A DNA stretch of 64,000 bases from Sporothrix humicola. Lineage: Eukaryota > Ascomycota > Sordariomycetes > Ophiostomatales > Ophiostomataceae. A model generated the notes under the pieces. The model made no database searches, was not told the DNA's origin, and was given only the letters and a program-made list of their open reading frames with translations. Both the position numbers and the translations under genes were made by a program. Location: contig WNYE01000030.1 in the NCBI GenBank assembly GCA_021396245.1, positions 351,331 to 415,330 on the forward strand, in the 5' to 3' direction. This document shows, in pieces, positions 10,601 to 22,980 of the stretch (positions are counted from its first letter, which is position 1; the number at the start of each line of letters is the position of its first letter).

Positions 10601-13600
10601 GCCGCCTTCGAGTCACGCCTGCGTTCGATCCAGGAAGCCGTCGATCAGCTCAACTTGCAACAATACGCCAACCTGGCATTCTGGGTTGAGGGCATGAACC
10701 GCCAGATCAAGGCAACACTCCTCACCCGCCTGCAGCGTGCCATCCAGGCCTGGATCGAGGCATTTGAGGACGATGTTTCGGCGGAGGGCACCAAGACAAG
10801 CAAGTCTTCCTTCGGCACTATTGGTTTGAACAGCGCATCAGGCAACACAACTTCTCGTCGCAAGCAGATCGCTGGCGCAGATGCCTCTGCTGATGCTACG
10901 GCACCAGATGACACTCCTACGATGAAGCAGCTTGTGCATGAAATCACTATGCGCAACCAGCTTATCTACCTTGACCCGCCATTGGAGTTTGCTCGTGCCA
11001 GCTGGTACCTCCGCCTGCAGGACTGGCTTGGTGTTGTTTGCAACCTTCGCAGGATCAAGGCCACTAGCTACGAGATGCGCCTGGGAACGACTGTCGTTGA
11101 GGACGCTCGCTTCAACGACCTGCCGGCTGACTGTACGCCAATGCTCCTGCGTGTGCAGGCATCGATTGAGACCAAGCTCCAGGCAATCAGCGGCTACGTC
11201 GACGAGTGGCTTCGCTTCCAGTCTCTTTGGGATCTGCAATCTGAGAAAGTCTACGACCTACTCGGCGACCGTCTCGCTCGCTGGCTGCAGCTTCTTCAGG
11301 AGATTCGCAAGACTCGCCAGACTTTCGACACGACAGAGGTCAGCCGCTCGTTTGGCCACATCACGATCGACTACGACCAAGTCCAGACCAAGGTCAACGC
11401 CAAATACGACCAGTGGCAGCACGATATCCTGCTCAAGTTTGCCGGCCGCCTCGGTAGCCGCATGCGCGAGGTTTACGCCGAGATCGAAAAGGCCCGTACT
11501 GACTTGGAGACTCTGAGCCTTGAGGTCAACTCGACTGCCCATGCCGTCCAGTTCATTACCATTGTGCAGTCTTGCAAGCGCCATGTCAAGCTGTGGGCCC
11601 CCGAGATCGAGACCTTCCGCCAGGGCGAGTCGACCCTGGTGCGCCAGCGCTACCAATTCCCCAACGACTGGCTGCACGCCCAGCAGGTTGACCACGAGTG
11701 GAACTCTCTCAACGAGCTGCTGAGCCGCAAGGCCAAGATTGTCCAGGACCAGACCGATGCCCTCCGTGCCAAGATCATCGCTGAAGACAAGATCGTGGTC
11801 GACAAGATTGCCGAGATCGCCGCGCAGTGGAATGAGGAGAAGCCTGTTTCGGGCACCATTGCACCCGATATCGCCACGGCCACGCTTGCCGCCTTCGAGA
11901 GCCGCATCACCGCTTTCCAGGAGGAGGCCGCCATGGTCGCCAAGGCCAAGGAGGCGCTCGACCTGCCGTCAACGCCCGAGACGTCTCTTGCCGGTATCCT
12001 GGAGGAGGTGCACGATTTCAAGTCTGTCTGGGCCTCGCTCTCGCTTATCTGGAAGAACCTCAACGAGCAGCGCGAGATGCTGTGGAACAGTGTTCAGCCG
12101 CGCAAGGTTCGCACTGCCATGGACAACCTGATCAAGATGACTCGCGACATGCCCAGCCGTATGCGCCAGTATGCTGCCTTTGAGCATATCCAGAACATCC
12201 TCAAGACCTACGTGCGCGTCAACCCTCTTCTCGGTGACCTCAAGTCTGAGGCTGTCCGCGACCGCCACTGGACCAAGATCTACAAGCAGATTAAGCCGGG
12301 CAAGCGCTACTCGCCTGTTTCGATGACTCTTGGTGACGTGTGGGACCTCAACCTCGTCGCTACGGAAGCCATCATCAAGGACATCATTGCCCAGGCCCAG
12401 GGCGAGATGGCGCTTGAGGAGTTCCTGAAGCAGGTGCGTGAGACGTGGTCCAGCTACAACCTGGAGCTGGTCAACTACCAGAACAAGTGCCGCCTGATCC
12501 GTGGCTGGGACGACCTCTTCGCCAAGTGCAGCGAGAACCTGAACTCGCTGCAGGCCATGAAGCACTCGCCATACTACAAGGAATTTGAGGAGGAGGCGTC
12601 GTCTTGGGAGGACAAGCTGAACCGTGTCCACGTCCTGTTCGATGTCTGGATTGATGTCCAGCGCCAATGGGTGTACCTCGAGGGCGTGTTCACTGGGAAC
12701 GCCGACATCAAGCACCTGCTGCCCATTGAGTCGTCTCGCTTCCAAAACATCAACAGCGAGTTCTCTGCCGTCATGAAGAAGGTCTACAAGCAGCCCTACG
12801 TGCTTGATGTCCTCAACATCCCCAACGTCCAGAAATCTCTTGAGCGTCTTGCCGAGCTGCTCAACAAGATCCAGAAGGCTCTTGGTGAGTACCTCGAGAA
12901 GGAGCGTGTTTCGTTCCCCCGTTTCTACTTTGTCGGTGACGAGGATCTGCTCGAGATGATTGGTAATAGCAACGACACCATGCGCATCGCCAAGCACTTC
13001 AAGAAGATGTTTGCTGGTCTGTCGGGCCTTACCATGGAGGACGAGACTGTCATTACGGGCTTCACGTCGAAGGAGGGTGAGACTGTTCGCCTCAAGCGCG
13101 ACATTTCGCTCATCAAGACGCCGCGCATCAACGACTGGCTTGCCCTGCTCGAGAACGGCATGAAGGCGACGCTCGCCGAGCTGCTTTCCGAGGCTGTTGC
13201 CGCCTACACTCCCATTTTCACGGCGGAGAAGGGCATCGACAAGGCAGCTCTCTCCACGTTCATGGAAGAGTTCCCCAGCCAGATCGTCGTGCTGGCCACC
13301 CAGGTTGTTTGGACCACGGTTGTTGACCAGGCTCTCGCTGCCGGTGGCGGTGGCCTCCAGGATCTCTTTGAGCGCGAGGTCGAGGTCCTGCGCCTTCTTG
13401 CGGCCACTGTCCTTGGCGATCTGCACGTCCTGATGCGCAAGAAGTGCGAGCAGCTCATCACGGAGTGTGTCCACCAGCGCGACATCATCGAGAAGCTCAT
13501 CAAGCTCAACGCCAACTCCCCGACCCACTACATGTGGCTGCTGCAGATGCGCTACGTCTATGCTGCCGAGGGCGATGCCCAGCAGCGTCTTAGCATCAAG

Positions 13601-16600
13601 ATGGCCAACGCCTCGCTGCAGTACGGCTTCGAGTACCTCGGTGTGCCCGATCGTCTTGTCCGCACGCCGCTGACAGACCGCTGTTTCTTGACCCTCACGC
13701 AGGCCCTGTGCCAGCGTCTTGGTGGCTCTCCATACGGCCCTGCTGGTACGGGCAAGACAGAGTCCGTCAAGGCTCTCGGTGTTGAATTGGGTCGTTTCAC
13801 TCTTGTCTTCTGCTGTGACGACACGTTTGATTTCCAGGCCATGGGTCGTATTTTCCTGGGTATTTGCCAGGTCGGTGCCTGGGGTTGTTTCGACGAGTTC
13901 AACCGTCTGGAGGAGCGCATTCTGTCTGCCGTGTCGCAGCAGATCCAGAACATCCAGCTTGGTCTCAAGCAGGGTGCCGAGGATGACAAGGCGCAGATCG
14001 AGCTTGTTGGCCGCCAGTTGCACGTCAACGCTAGCACGGGCATCTTCATTACCATGAACCCTGGCTATGCTGGCCGGTCCAACCTGCCGGACAACCTGAA
14101 GAAGCTGTTCCGCAGCGTCGCCATGTCCAAGCCCGACAAGGAGCTGATTGCTGAAGTCATGTTGTACTCGCAGGGCTTCAACCAGGCCAAGACCCTCTCC
14201 AAGCAGACTGTGCCTTTCTTCGACCAGTGTGCGGCTAAGCTGTCGAAGCAAGCACACTACGATTTCGGTCTGCGTGCGCTCAAGAGTGTCCTGGTCAGCT
14301 CGGGTGGCTTGAAGCGGGCTCGTCTCACAAAGGGAGGCGACGACGCCGTGTCAATCGAAGACAACGGCGAGGTCGTTGAGCCGGAGATTATTGTCCAGAG
14401 CATCCGCGAGACTATTGCGCCCAAGCTCATCAAGTCTGACGTTGAGATCCTTGCCAGCATCGAGAGTGCCTGCTTCCCCGGCGTTCGCTATGTCCCGGCC
14501 AACCTCGAGGCTCTCGAGGCCGCTATCCGCCGCCTTGCCGACGAGCGTCAGCTTGTGGTCAACGATACCTGGCTGACCAAGGTTCTGCAGCTGTACCAGA
14601 TCCAGGGTATCCACCACGGTGTCATGATGGTGGGTTCGTCTGGCTCTGGTAAGTCGGCCGCTTGGCGTCTGCTGCTCGATGCTATGCAGCAGGTCGAGAA
14701 GGTCGAGGGTGTCTCCCATGTCATCGACTCCAAGGTCATGTCCAAAGAAGCCCTGTACGGCAACCTGGATTCGACGACGCGCGAGTGGACCGACGGTCTG
14801 TTTACAAGCATTCTGCGCAAGATTGTCGACAACCTGCGTGGCGAGGACTCCAAGCGCCACTGGATCGTCTTTGACGGTGATGTCGACCCCGAGTGGGTTG
14901 AGAACTTGAACAGTGTCCTGGACGACAACAAGCTGCTCACGCTGCCCAACGGTGAGCGTCTGAACCTGCCGCCCAATGTTCGCATCATGTTCGAAGTCGA
15001 GAACCTCAAGTACGCCACCCTGGCCACCGTGTCTCGCTGTGGTATGGTGTGGTTCAGCGAAGACACTGTCACTCCTGACATGATGGTGTCCAACTATCTC
15101 GGCACTCTCGCGACGGTCGCTTTCGAGGACTTTGACGAGGACGCTGTCGCTACGGGCCAGAGCGCCGCCAAGGCCCTGGCTGTCCAGACTCACGCCGCTG
15201 AGCTTCTCAAGACCTATCTCACCGGCGACGACTTTATTCTCCAGGCTCTCAACATGGCCAACACCCAGACCTACCGCCACATCATGGAGTTTACGACCGC
15301 CCGCGTCCTTACTACGCTCTTCTCGCTGCTTAACAAGGCCGTCCGCAACGTCATCGAGTACAACTCTCAGCACGCCGACTTCCCGCTCGAGGCAGAGCAG
15401 GTCGAGGCCTACATTTCCAAGAAGCTTCTCCTTGCTCTTGTCTGGGCTCTGACTGGTGACTGCCCGCTCGACGACCGCAAGGCGTTTGGTGACAGCATCG
15501 TGGGCCTGGCCAGCTTTGGCTCGCCGCCACTTGACAGCAGCACTGGCGGCTCTTCGCTGATCGACTTTGACGTGTCCCTCCCGCGCGCCGAGTGGACCGC
15601 TTGGCAGAACCAGGTGCCGACAATCGAGGTCAACACGCACTCTGTTACCCAGACCGATGTGGTCATTCCTACCCTCGACACGGTGCGTCACGAGGATGTC
15701 CTTTACTCATGGTTGGCCGAGCACAAGCCGCTGCTCCTTTGCGGTCCTCCTGGTTCCGGCAAGACCATGACTCTCTTCAGCGCTCTTCGCAAACTGCCCA
15801 ACATGGAGGTCGTCGGTCTCAACTTCTCGAGTGCCACAACGCCCGACCTCCTCATCAAGAGCTTCGAGCAGTACTGCGAGTACAAGAAGACTCTCAACGG
15901 CGTTATGCTGTCTCCCACACAGATCGGCCGCTGGCTCGTTGTCTTCTGCGACGAAATCAACTTGCCCGCACCCGACAAATACGGCACCCAACGCGCCATC
16001 TCGTTCCTGCGCCAACTGGTCGAGCACAATGGTTTCTGGCGTACCTCGGACAAGTCCTGGGTCACGCTCGACCGCATCCAGTTTGTCGGTGCCTGTAACC
16101 CCCCTACCGACGCCGGCCGTACGCCTCTGGGCCCTCGTTTCCTTCGTCACGCTCCTCTCATCATGGTCGACTACCCTGGCGAGCAGTCTCTGCACCAGAT
16201 CTACGGCACTTTTAACTCGGCTGTCCTCAAGATTATCCCCTCGCTGCGTGGCTATGCCGAGCCGCTGACCCAGGCCATGGTCAAGTTCTACCTGGAGTCG
16301 CAACGCCGCTTTACTCCGCAGATCCAGCCGCACTACGTCTACAGTCCCCGTGAGTTGACACGGTGGGTGCGTGGTGTGTACGAGGCCATCCGTCCCCTGG
16401 AGACGCTTCCTGTCGAGGGTCTCATCCGCATCTGGGCACACGAGGCTCTCCGTCTGTTCCAGGACCGTCTCGTGGCCGAGGAAGAGCGCCGCTGGACCGA
16501 CGAGGCTGTCCGCCGCATTGCTCTCGAGCTGTTCCCCAACATCGACGAAGAGAAGGCTCTTGGCGGCCCCATCCTGTTCTCCAACTGGCTGTCCAAGAAC

Positions 16601-19600
16601 TACGTCCCTGTTGACCGCGAGCAGCTGCGCGAGTTCGTCAAGGCGCGCCTCCGGACCTTCTGCGAGGAAGAGGTTGATGTGCCGCTGATCCTGTTCAACG
16701 ACGTCTTGGAGCACGTGCTGCGTATCGACCGTGTGTTCCGTCAACCCCAGGGTCACTTGATTCTCATCGGTGTCAGCGGCAGTGGCAAGACTACGCTGTC
16801 CCGCTTCGTCGCCTGGATGAACGGTCTCAAGGTGTTCCAGATCAAGGTCCATGGCAAGTACTCGTCCGAGGACTTTGACGAGGACTTACGTGAAGTCCTG
16901 CGCCGCTCCGGCTGCAAGGGCGAGAAGATCTGCTTCATCATGGACGAGGCCAACGTGCTCGACTCTGGTTTCCTCGAGCGCATGAACACGCTGCTAGCCA
17001 ACGCCGAGGTGCCCGGTCTGTTCGAGGGCGACGACCTCGCCGCACTTATGACGGCCTGCAAGGAGGGTGCCCAGCGCCAGGGCCTGCATCTCGACTCGCA
17101 AGAGGAGCTGTACAAGTGGTTCACCAGCCAAATCGTCAAGAACCTGCACGTCGTCTTCACAATGAACCCGCCCGAGGACGGCCTGTCGTCCAAGGCAGCC
17201 ACGAGTCCTGCCCTGTTCAACCGTTGCGTGCTCAACTGGTTCGGTGACTGGTCTGACCAGGCTCTGTACCAGGTAGGTCACGAGCTCACGCAGTCGGTCG
17301 ACCTCGACCGGCCCAATTTCGAGGCGCCCGATACCATCCCCGTCGCCTACCGCGGCCTTACCCTGCCGGCTTCGCACCGTTCGGCTGTTATCAACGCCAT
17401 GGTGTACATCCACTACTCGCTGCAGCGCTTCAACGCCAAGCTGCTGAAGCAGCAGGGCAAGGTCACGTTCCTCACGCCCCGCCACTTCTTGGACTTTGTG
17501 GCGCAATACGTCAAGCTCTACAACGAGAAGCGTGAGGACCTCGAGGAGCAGCAGCGCCACTTGAACGTTGGTCTTGAGAAGCTCCGCGACACCGTCGACA
17601 AGGTTCGCGACCTGCGTGTCAGCCTTGCCGACAAGAAGTCGCAGCTTGAGAAGAAGGACGCCGAGGCCAACGAGAAGCTGCAGCGCATGGTTGCAGACCA
17701 GCGCGAGGCCGAGCAGCGCAAGAACACGTCGCTCGAGATCCAGGCGGCCCTCGAGGTCCAAGAAGCCGAAGTCGCCTCGCGCAAGAAGATTGTGCTCGAG
17801 GATCTGGCCCGCGCCGAGCCCGCTGTCGAGGCAGCCAAGGCGAGTGTTAGCAACATCAAGCGTCAACAGCTGACCGAGGTGCGGTCCATGGCGTCCCCGC
17901 CGCAGGGTGTGCGTCTGACTCTGGACTCTGTCTGCACGCTGCTTGGCCACAAGGTCGTTGGTGACTGGAAGGCCATCCAGGGTGTTGTGCGCCGCGACGA
18001 CTTTATTGCCAGCATCATCAACTTTAACAACGAGAAGATGATGACCCGGTCGCTGCGTCTCAAGATGCGCAACGAGTTCCTGTCAAACCCCGAGTTTACC
18101 TTCGAGAAGGTCAACCGCGCTAGTAAGGCCTGTGGTCCCCTGGTGCAGTGGGTCGAGGCCCAAGTCAACTATGCCGAAATCCTGGACCGCGTCGGCCCTC
18201 TGCGCGACGAGGTGACGCAGCTCGAGGACCAGGCCCTGCAGACCAAGGCACAGGCCAAGGCTGTCGAGAACACGATCGAGACGCTCGAGACGAGCATTGC
18301 CACGTACAAGACCGAGTACGCCGCCCTGATCAGCGAGACACAGGCCATCAAGGCCGAGATGACGCGTGTCCAGTTCAAGGTCGACCGCAGTGTGCGTTTG
18401 TTGGACAGCCTGTCGTCGGAGCGTGTTCGTTGGGAGGAGGGCAGTCGGTCGTTTGAGACGCAGATTGGCACGCTTGTGGGCGACGTCCTGGTCGCCGCGG
18501 CGTTCCTTGCCTACAGCGGTCTCTACGACCAGACGTTCCGCAAGTCGATGATGGATGACTGGCTGCACCAGCTGCAGCTCTCGGGCATCAACACTAAGCA
18601 GCACAACCCCGTCACCGAGTACCTTTCGACGGCGGATGAGCGCCTTGGCTGGCAAGAAAACATGCTGCCCGTGGACGACCTGTGCACGGAGAACGCCATC
18701 ATCCTCAAGCGCTTCAACCGCTACCCGCTGATCATCGACCCCTCGGGCCGCGTGACCGAGTTCTTGCAGCGCGAGTGCAAGGACCGGCGCCTGACCGTGA
18801 CGAGCTTCCTCGACGACTCGTTTGCCAAGCAACTCGAGAGCTCGCTGCGGTTCGGTAACCCGATCCTGATCCAGGATGCCGAGCACCTTGACCCGCTTCT
18901 CAACCACGTGCTCAACAAGGAGTACCAAAAGACGGGCGGCCGTGTGCTGATCCAGCTGGGCAAGCAGCAAATCGATTTCTCGCCGGCGTTCAAGCTGTAC
19001 CTGTCGACGCGTGATCCTTCGGCTACGTTTGCACCGGACATTTGCAGTCGCACCACATTTGTCAACTTTACGGTGACGCAAGGCAGTCTGCAGACGCAGT
19101 CGCTCAACGACGTGCTCAAGTCGGAGCGTCCGGACGTGGACGAGCGCCGCTCGAACCTGATCAAGCTGCAGGGCGAGTTCAAGGTACACCTCCGGCAGCT
19201 GGAGAAGCGGTTGCTGCAGGCTCTCAACGAGTCGCGCGGCAACATCCTGGACGACGACAACGTCATCGAGACGCTCGAGACGCTCAAGACGGAGGCGGCG
19301 GAGATTTCGGCCAAGATGAGCAACACGGAGGGTGTAATGGCCGAGGTGGAGCAGATCACGCTGCAGTACGCGATTATTGCACGCGCGTGCAGTGCAGTCT
19401 TTGCCGTTCTCGAGCAGCTGCACTACCTCAACCACTTCTACCAGTTCTCGCTGCAGTACTTCCTCGACATCTTCCACTCGGTGCTGCACAACAACCCGCA
19501 CCTGGCCAATGAGACCGACTACAACGCGCGCCGCGACATTATTGTGCGGGACCTGTTTGCCACGACCTTCAAGCGTACGGCGCTTGGCGTGCTGCAAAAG

Positions 19601-21132
19601 GACCGCATCACGCTGGCCATGCTCCTGGTGCAGGCTGCTCCCTACAAGATGGACAAGGGCCTGATCGATGTGCTGCTCGACGAGCGCGTGCAGGGCCGCG
19701 ATGCATCATCAACCAGCGATGGCAGCGGCCGTGCCGAAGCTATGGCCATTGCCCGACGCCTGCCGGCACTCAAGGACAAGATCGACAACGTGTCCGAGGC
19801 AGAGTGGTCTCGGTTTCTCAGCGAGGAGCTGGCCGAGAGCTTTGTGCCGCCCTCGATCCTGCAGGGTGGCGTGAGCAAGGACGACGAGAAACCTCCTGCG
19901 ACACCGGCTGAGGCCGAGGCAGCCAAGAACAGCGTGGCCTACAACGAAGCGCTGCTTACGCTGCTGATGGTCAAGCTCTTCCGCCTGGACCGGTTCGTGC
20001 CGGCAGCCGAGAAGTTTGTGACGCTCGTGTTCGGCGAGGACCTCTTTGACATTGTCGAAGACCTCGTGGGCACGGTGACGCAGGTGTCGGCGACGCGCCC
20101 GATTGCGCTAGTTTCGAGCCCCGGTTTCGATGCTTCGTACAAGGTTGACAACCTGGTGGAGCGGATGAAGGTGCGGTGCACAAACATTGCCATGGGCTCG
20201 GCCGAGGGTCTGGCGAGCGCCGACAAGGCCGTCAGCAACGCGGCACAGATGGGCTCGTGGGTGCTGGTCAAGAACGTCCACCTGGCACCGACGTGGCTGC
20301 AGTCGCTCGAGAAGCGCATGGACTCGCTCAACCCGCACGCCGACTTCCGTTTGTTCCTGTCGATGGAGTCGAGCCCCAAGATCCCCGTCAACTTGCTGCG
20401 GGCGTCGCGTGTGCTGATGTACGAGCAGCCGGCGGGTGTGCGGGCCAACATGAAGGACTCGATGTCGTCGCTGGCGACACGGTCCAGCCGCCCGCCCGTG
20501 GAGCGCACGCGTCTGTACCTGTTGCTTTCGTTCCTGCACGCCGTTGTGCAGGAGCGTCTGCGGTACGCGCCCAACCTGGGCTGGAAGGGCTTCTGGGAGT
20601 TCAACGACAGCGATGTAAGTCCCACGTGATCCATTTTATTTTTTATCTTTTATTCTGTGCAACATGCTAACATCTACAGTACGAATGCTCGGCGTTTGTG
20701 GTCGACACGTGGCTCGAGACAGTGGCAGGCAACCGGTCCAACATTGCGCCCCAGAACATTCCCTGGGACATGATCCGGTATCTTGTGCGCGAGACGTACG
20801 GCGGCAAGATTGACGACGAGGGCGACTTCCAGCGGCTGCAGCAGCTTGTCGACGGCATCCTGACGCCCGCTGCCTACGACATTGGCCACAAGCTCGTCGA
20901 AGAGGACGCCGAGGCCAAGTCGTCTGGCCTCGTGGTCCCGGCAGGCACATCGCTGCCGGACTGCATGGCCTGGATCCAGAAACTGCCCGAGCGCGAGCCG
21001 CCAACATACCTTGGCCTGCCAGCGAATGCAGAGAAGCTGCTGCTGGTTGGTCTTGGCGAGAGTCTGGTGCGTGACCTCAAGAAGGTGACGGACTTGCTGG
21101 ATGAGGGGGAGCAGCTGATGGCTGAGGCGTGA
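7691..21132 (+). CDS. nudA: Cytoplasmic dynein 1 heavy chain
   Basis: Exons 7691-20614 and 20680-21132 give 4458 residues, close to the usual fungal 4300-4400. The intron (20615-20679) has a GTAAGT donor, a GCTAAC branch site at 20666 and a TACAG acceptor; splicing restores the family sequence FNDSDYECSAF. Four P-loops are visible: GPAGTGKT at about 2016 (AAA1), GSSGSGKS at 2315 (AAA2), GPPGSGKT at 2685 (AAA3) and GVSGSGKT at 3027 (AAA4). Walker B regions include GCFDEFNRLE in AAA1 and FIMDEAN in AAA4. A coiled-coil stalk starts near residue 3285, the microtubule-binding domain (RSMASPPQGVRL) lies around 3400-3490, and the returning helix follows. The product is the minus-end-directed motor for nuclear positioning and endosome transport in hyphae (A. 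nidulans NudA, N. crassa Ro-1). Third positions are strongly C-biased, suggesting steady expression. Confidence 0.98.
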
Positions 21133-21665
21133 GTGGAGGCTAAGGATTGAGGATGAGGACGAAGAGGATGCATGCATCTGGTAGCATGGCTTTGGTCTAT
21201 TTTGAGAGCGTGTGGCTGTACAAAAAACGTACAAGCAAAAATAAGCACGCAAGGAAAGGGAACACTCGTTTCTACACACATTTTCCTTTACTCTTTTCCA
21301 TTTTTCTGTTTTCTTTTTCTTCCCATCTGTCACATCATCACCGATACCCTGGCGGCCTGCATTTCTAGTTTGCAGAGACTGTTTATTGTTTTTATTTTCA
21401 GGGATGGTGTTTTTGTCATATTGTTGTCATATTGCCAGTCGTTTTTGAGTTTGTACAGCTATTGTCTTTTGTATTGTATTTGATTGTTGACTGTTTATAC
21501 TACCCAAAGAAATTGTTAAACCAAAACTCAATCGCCAGTTTACGAGACGCCTGCAGAGTCAATATCAACATCCAACAGGTGATGCAGTTTTCTGGTGTTC
21601 TCTGCATAGAAGCTGGCAATATATTAATACCAGCAAATGAATTTGCAGGAAGGGAGAAGGGAATG

Positions 21666-21757
21666 CAGCGGCAAGGACCATCCCGCTGTAGAGTGCCGGA
21701 GCGGACGCTGTAGGGCGCGGAGTACAGCGGCAAGGAGTGCATTGCAGTGCGCTGTAG
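21666..21757. repeat. GC-rich short-repeat island
   Basis: The 12-mer CAGCGGCAAGGA occurs at 21666-21677 and again at 21725-21736 (59 bp apart). The 8-mer CGCTGTAG occurs at 21684, 21706 and 21750. The island is more GC-rich than the surrounding intergenic DNA. It could be a decayed repeat or a cluster of binding sites; it does not code for anything recognisable. Confidence 0.5.
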
Positions 21758-22761
21758 GATACTTTATAGGGCCCGGCACTTGCCTTGTCCACTTACACAC
21801 TTGCACGCCTTTTGCGGAGGTGGCTCTGCGTCCCTGCGTTTTGAATATATTGCCGATTTTTCTCTCCCGCTTCCCTTTGTTCGTCATCTGACTGAGCAAA
21901 GGGTCGATCCAGGCTGTCGTGATCGAGGTGATCGCGGTGATGTACAGTGTTTACGAGCGATAACATGGTTTTCATCGAGTCCTACGAGAACCTCTATGGA
22001 AACTTCCGTTTTTCGTGTTTCTTGTGTTTCTTGGGCTCTCTTTTTCTTTTCTTTCCATTTTCATCTCTTCTCCGTGGCAATGCTCGACTTCTTTGTTTCA
22101 AGTTGCACCGAGCAGGGGTTTTGAGGCGGTTGACAAGGACAAGGGGCGGCACAAACGCTGGTTGGGCGAGCGTGCTCGAATGTTTCATGTTTCTGGTGTG
22201 GCAGCCCCCCAATCGATGTTGCCTTTCGTCTGTTTCTGTTCTTTATTTCCCTACCCTTTTTTGCTTGCTTTTTCTGCCGATTGTTTTGCATCTTCTTTTC
22301 TTTTTTTTTGTGAAGATCTTTGCATGTGCATTTCCGGACACCACCTCTTATCAAGAAACACAAAATACTGTGGACACAGACGCGGTGCATCGTGCGCACA
22401 TGCTTCTTTTGTTTTGTTTCTCGTCGTGTCGCTGTTCTCTTCTTATTTAACCGCCTTGCCCGTCTCGAGATAGTTTCGTGTATCTTTTCTCGAGATGGCA
22501 CAGCATTTTAGGGCTACAAAGGAGTGTTCACGGACTCGATCACGACGGTTCTTGATCAGCACAAAATTGTGGAAATAGAAGCATGTTGCGCGTCTGTGAC
22601 GTTCTCGACCTGACCGTCGTGTCGATACAGGCGCTGTGTAAGTAGAAAAGGAGAAAATACTGCGAAAATTCTCGAGTAAAACTCAGAGTCAACTCCGCAA
22701 AGCCAAGAACACATTGCTGCATCCTTTTCTATGATACGTTGATTTGCCTTTTCTTGCTCCG

Positions 22762-22788
22762 ATTTTCTGGATTTTCTGGATTTTCTGC
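22762..22788. repeat. Three tandem 9-bp units (ATTTTCTGG)
   Basis: Units at 22762-22770, 22771-22779 and 22780-22788, the last ending in C instead of G. The same TTTTCTG core recurs, not in tandem, down to about 23155. Confidence 0.8.
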
Positions 22789-22910
22789 ATATCGGTCGGT
22801 AGCTCTTGCCTCGCTCTGCACATCTTGAAAACTCTGAGCTCGATCTTACTCACTCGTCTCCGTCCTCTTTCTTCTCACATTCTTTTTCCACCTTTCTTAT
22901 CTCCTGCATT

Positions 22911-22980
22911 TTTCACTTGTGTTCACTTGTGTTCACTTGTGTTCACTATTCTTCACTTGTCCTCACCAGTGCGCACCAGT
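22911..22980. repeat. 10-bp-periodic array, consensus NNTCACTTGT, seven units
   Basis: Successive 10-mers at 22911, 22921, 22931, 22941 and 22951 read TTTCACTTGT, GTTCACTTGT, GTTCACTTGT, GTTCACTATT and CTTCACTTGT. Two more in-register units, CCTCACCAGT and GCGCACCAGT, follow at 22961 and 22971. Spacing is exactly one DNA helical turn. It lies in intergenic DNA upstream of the GH76 gene, in no recognised reading frame. Confidence 0.85.

Noticed and set aside
11969..14257. Minus-strand open frame of 762 codons inside dynein
   Set aside because: Same cause as above. It reads as Leu/Val/Asp-rich nonsense and crosses the AAA1 P-loop coding region.
21898..21915. GGGTCGATCC, resembling a tRNA T-arm
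   Set aside because: No matching D-arm, anticodon arm or acceptor stem within 80 bases on either strand.
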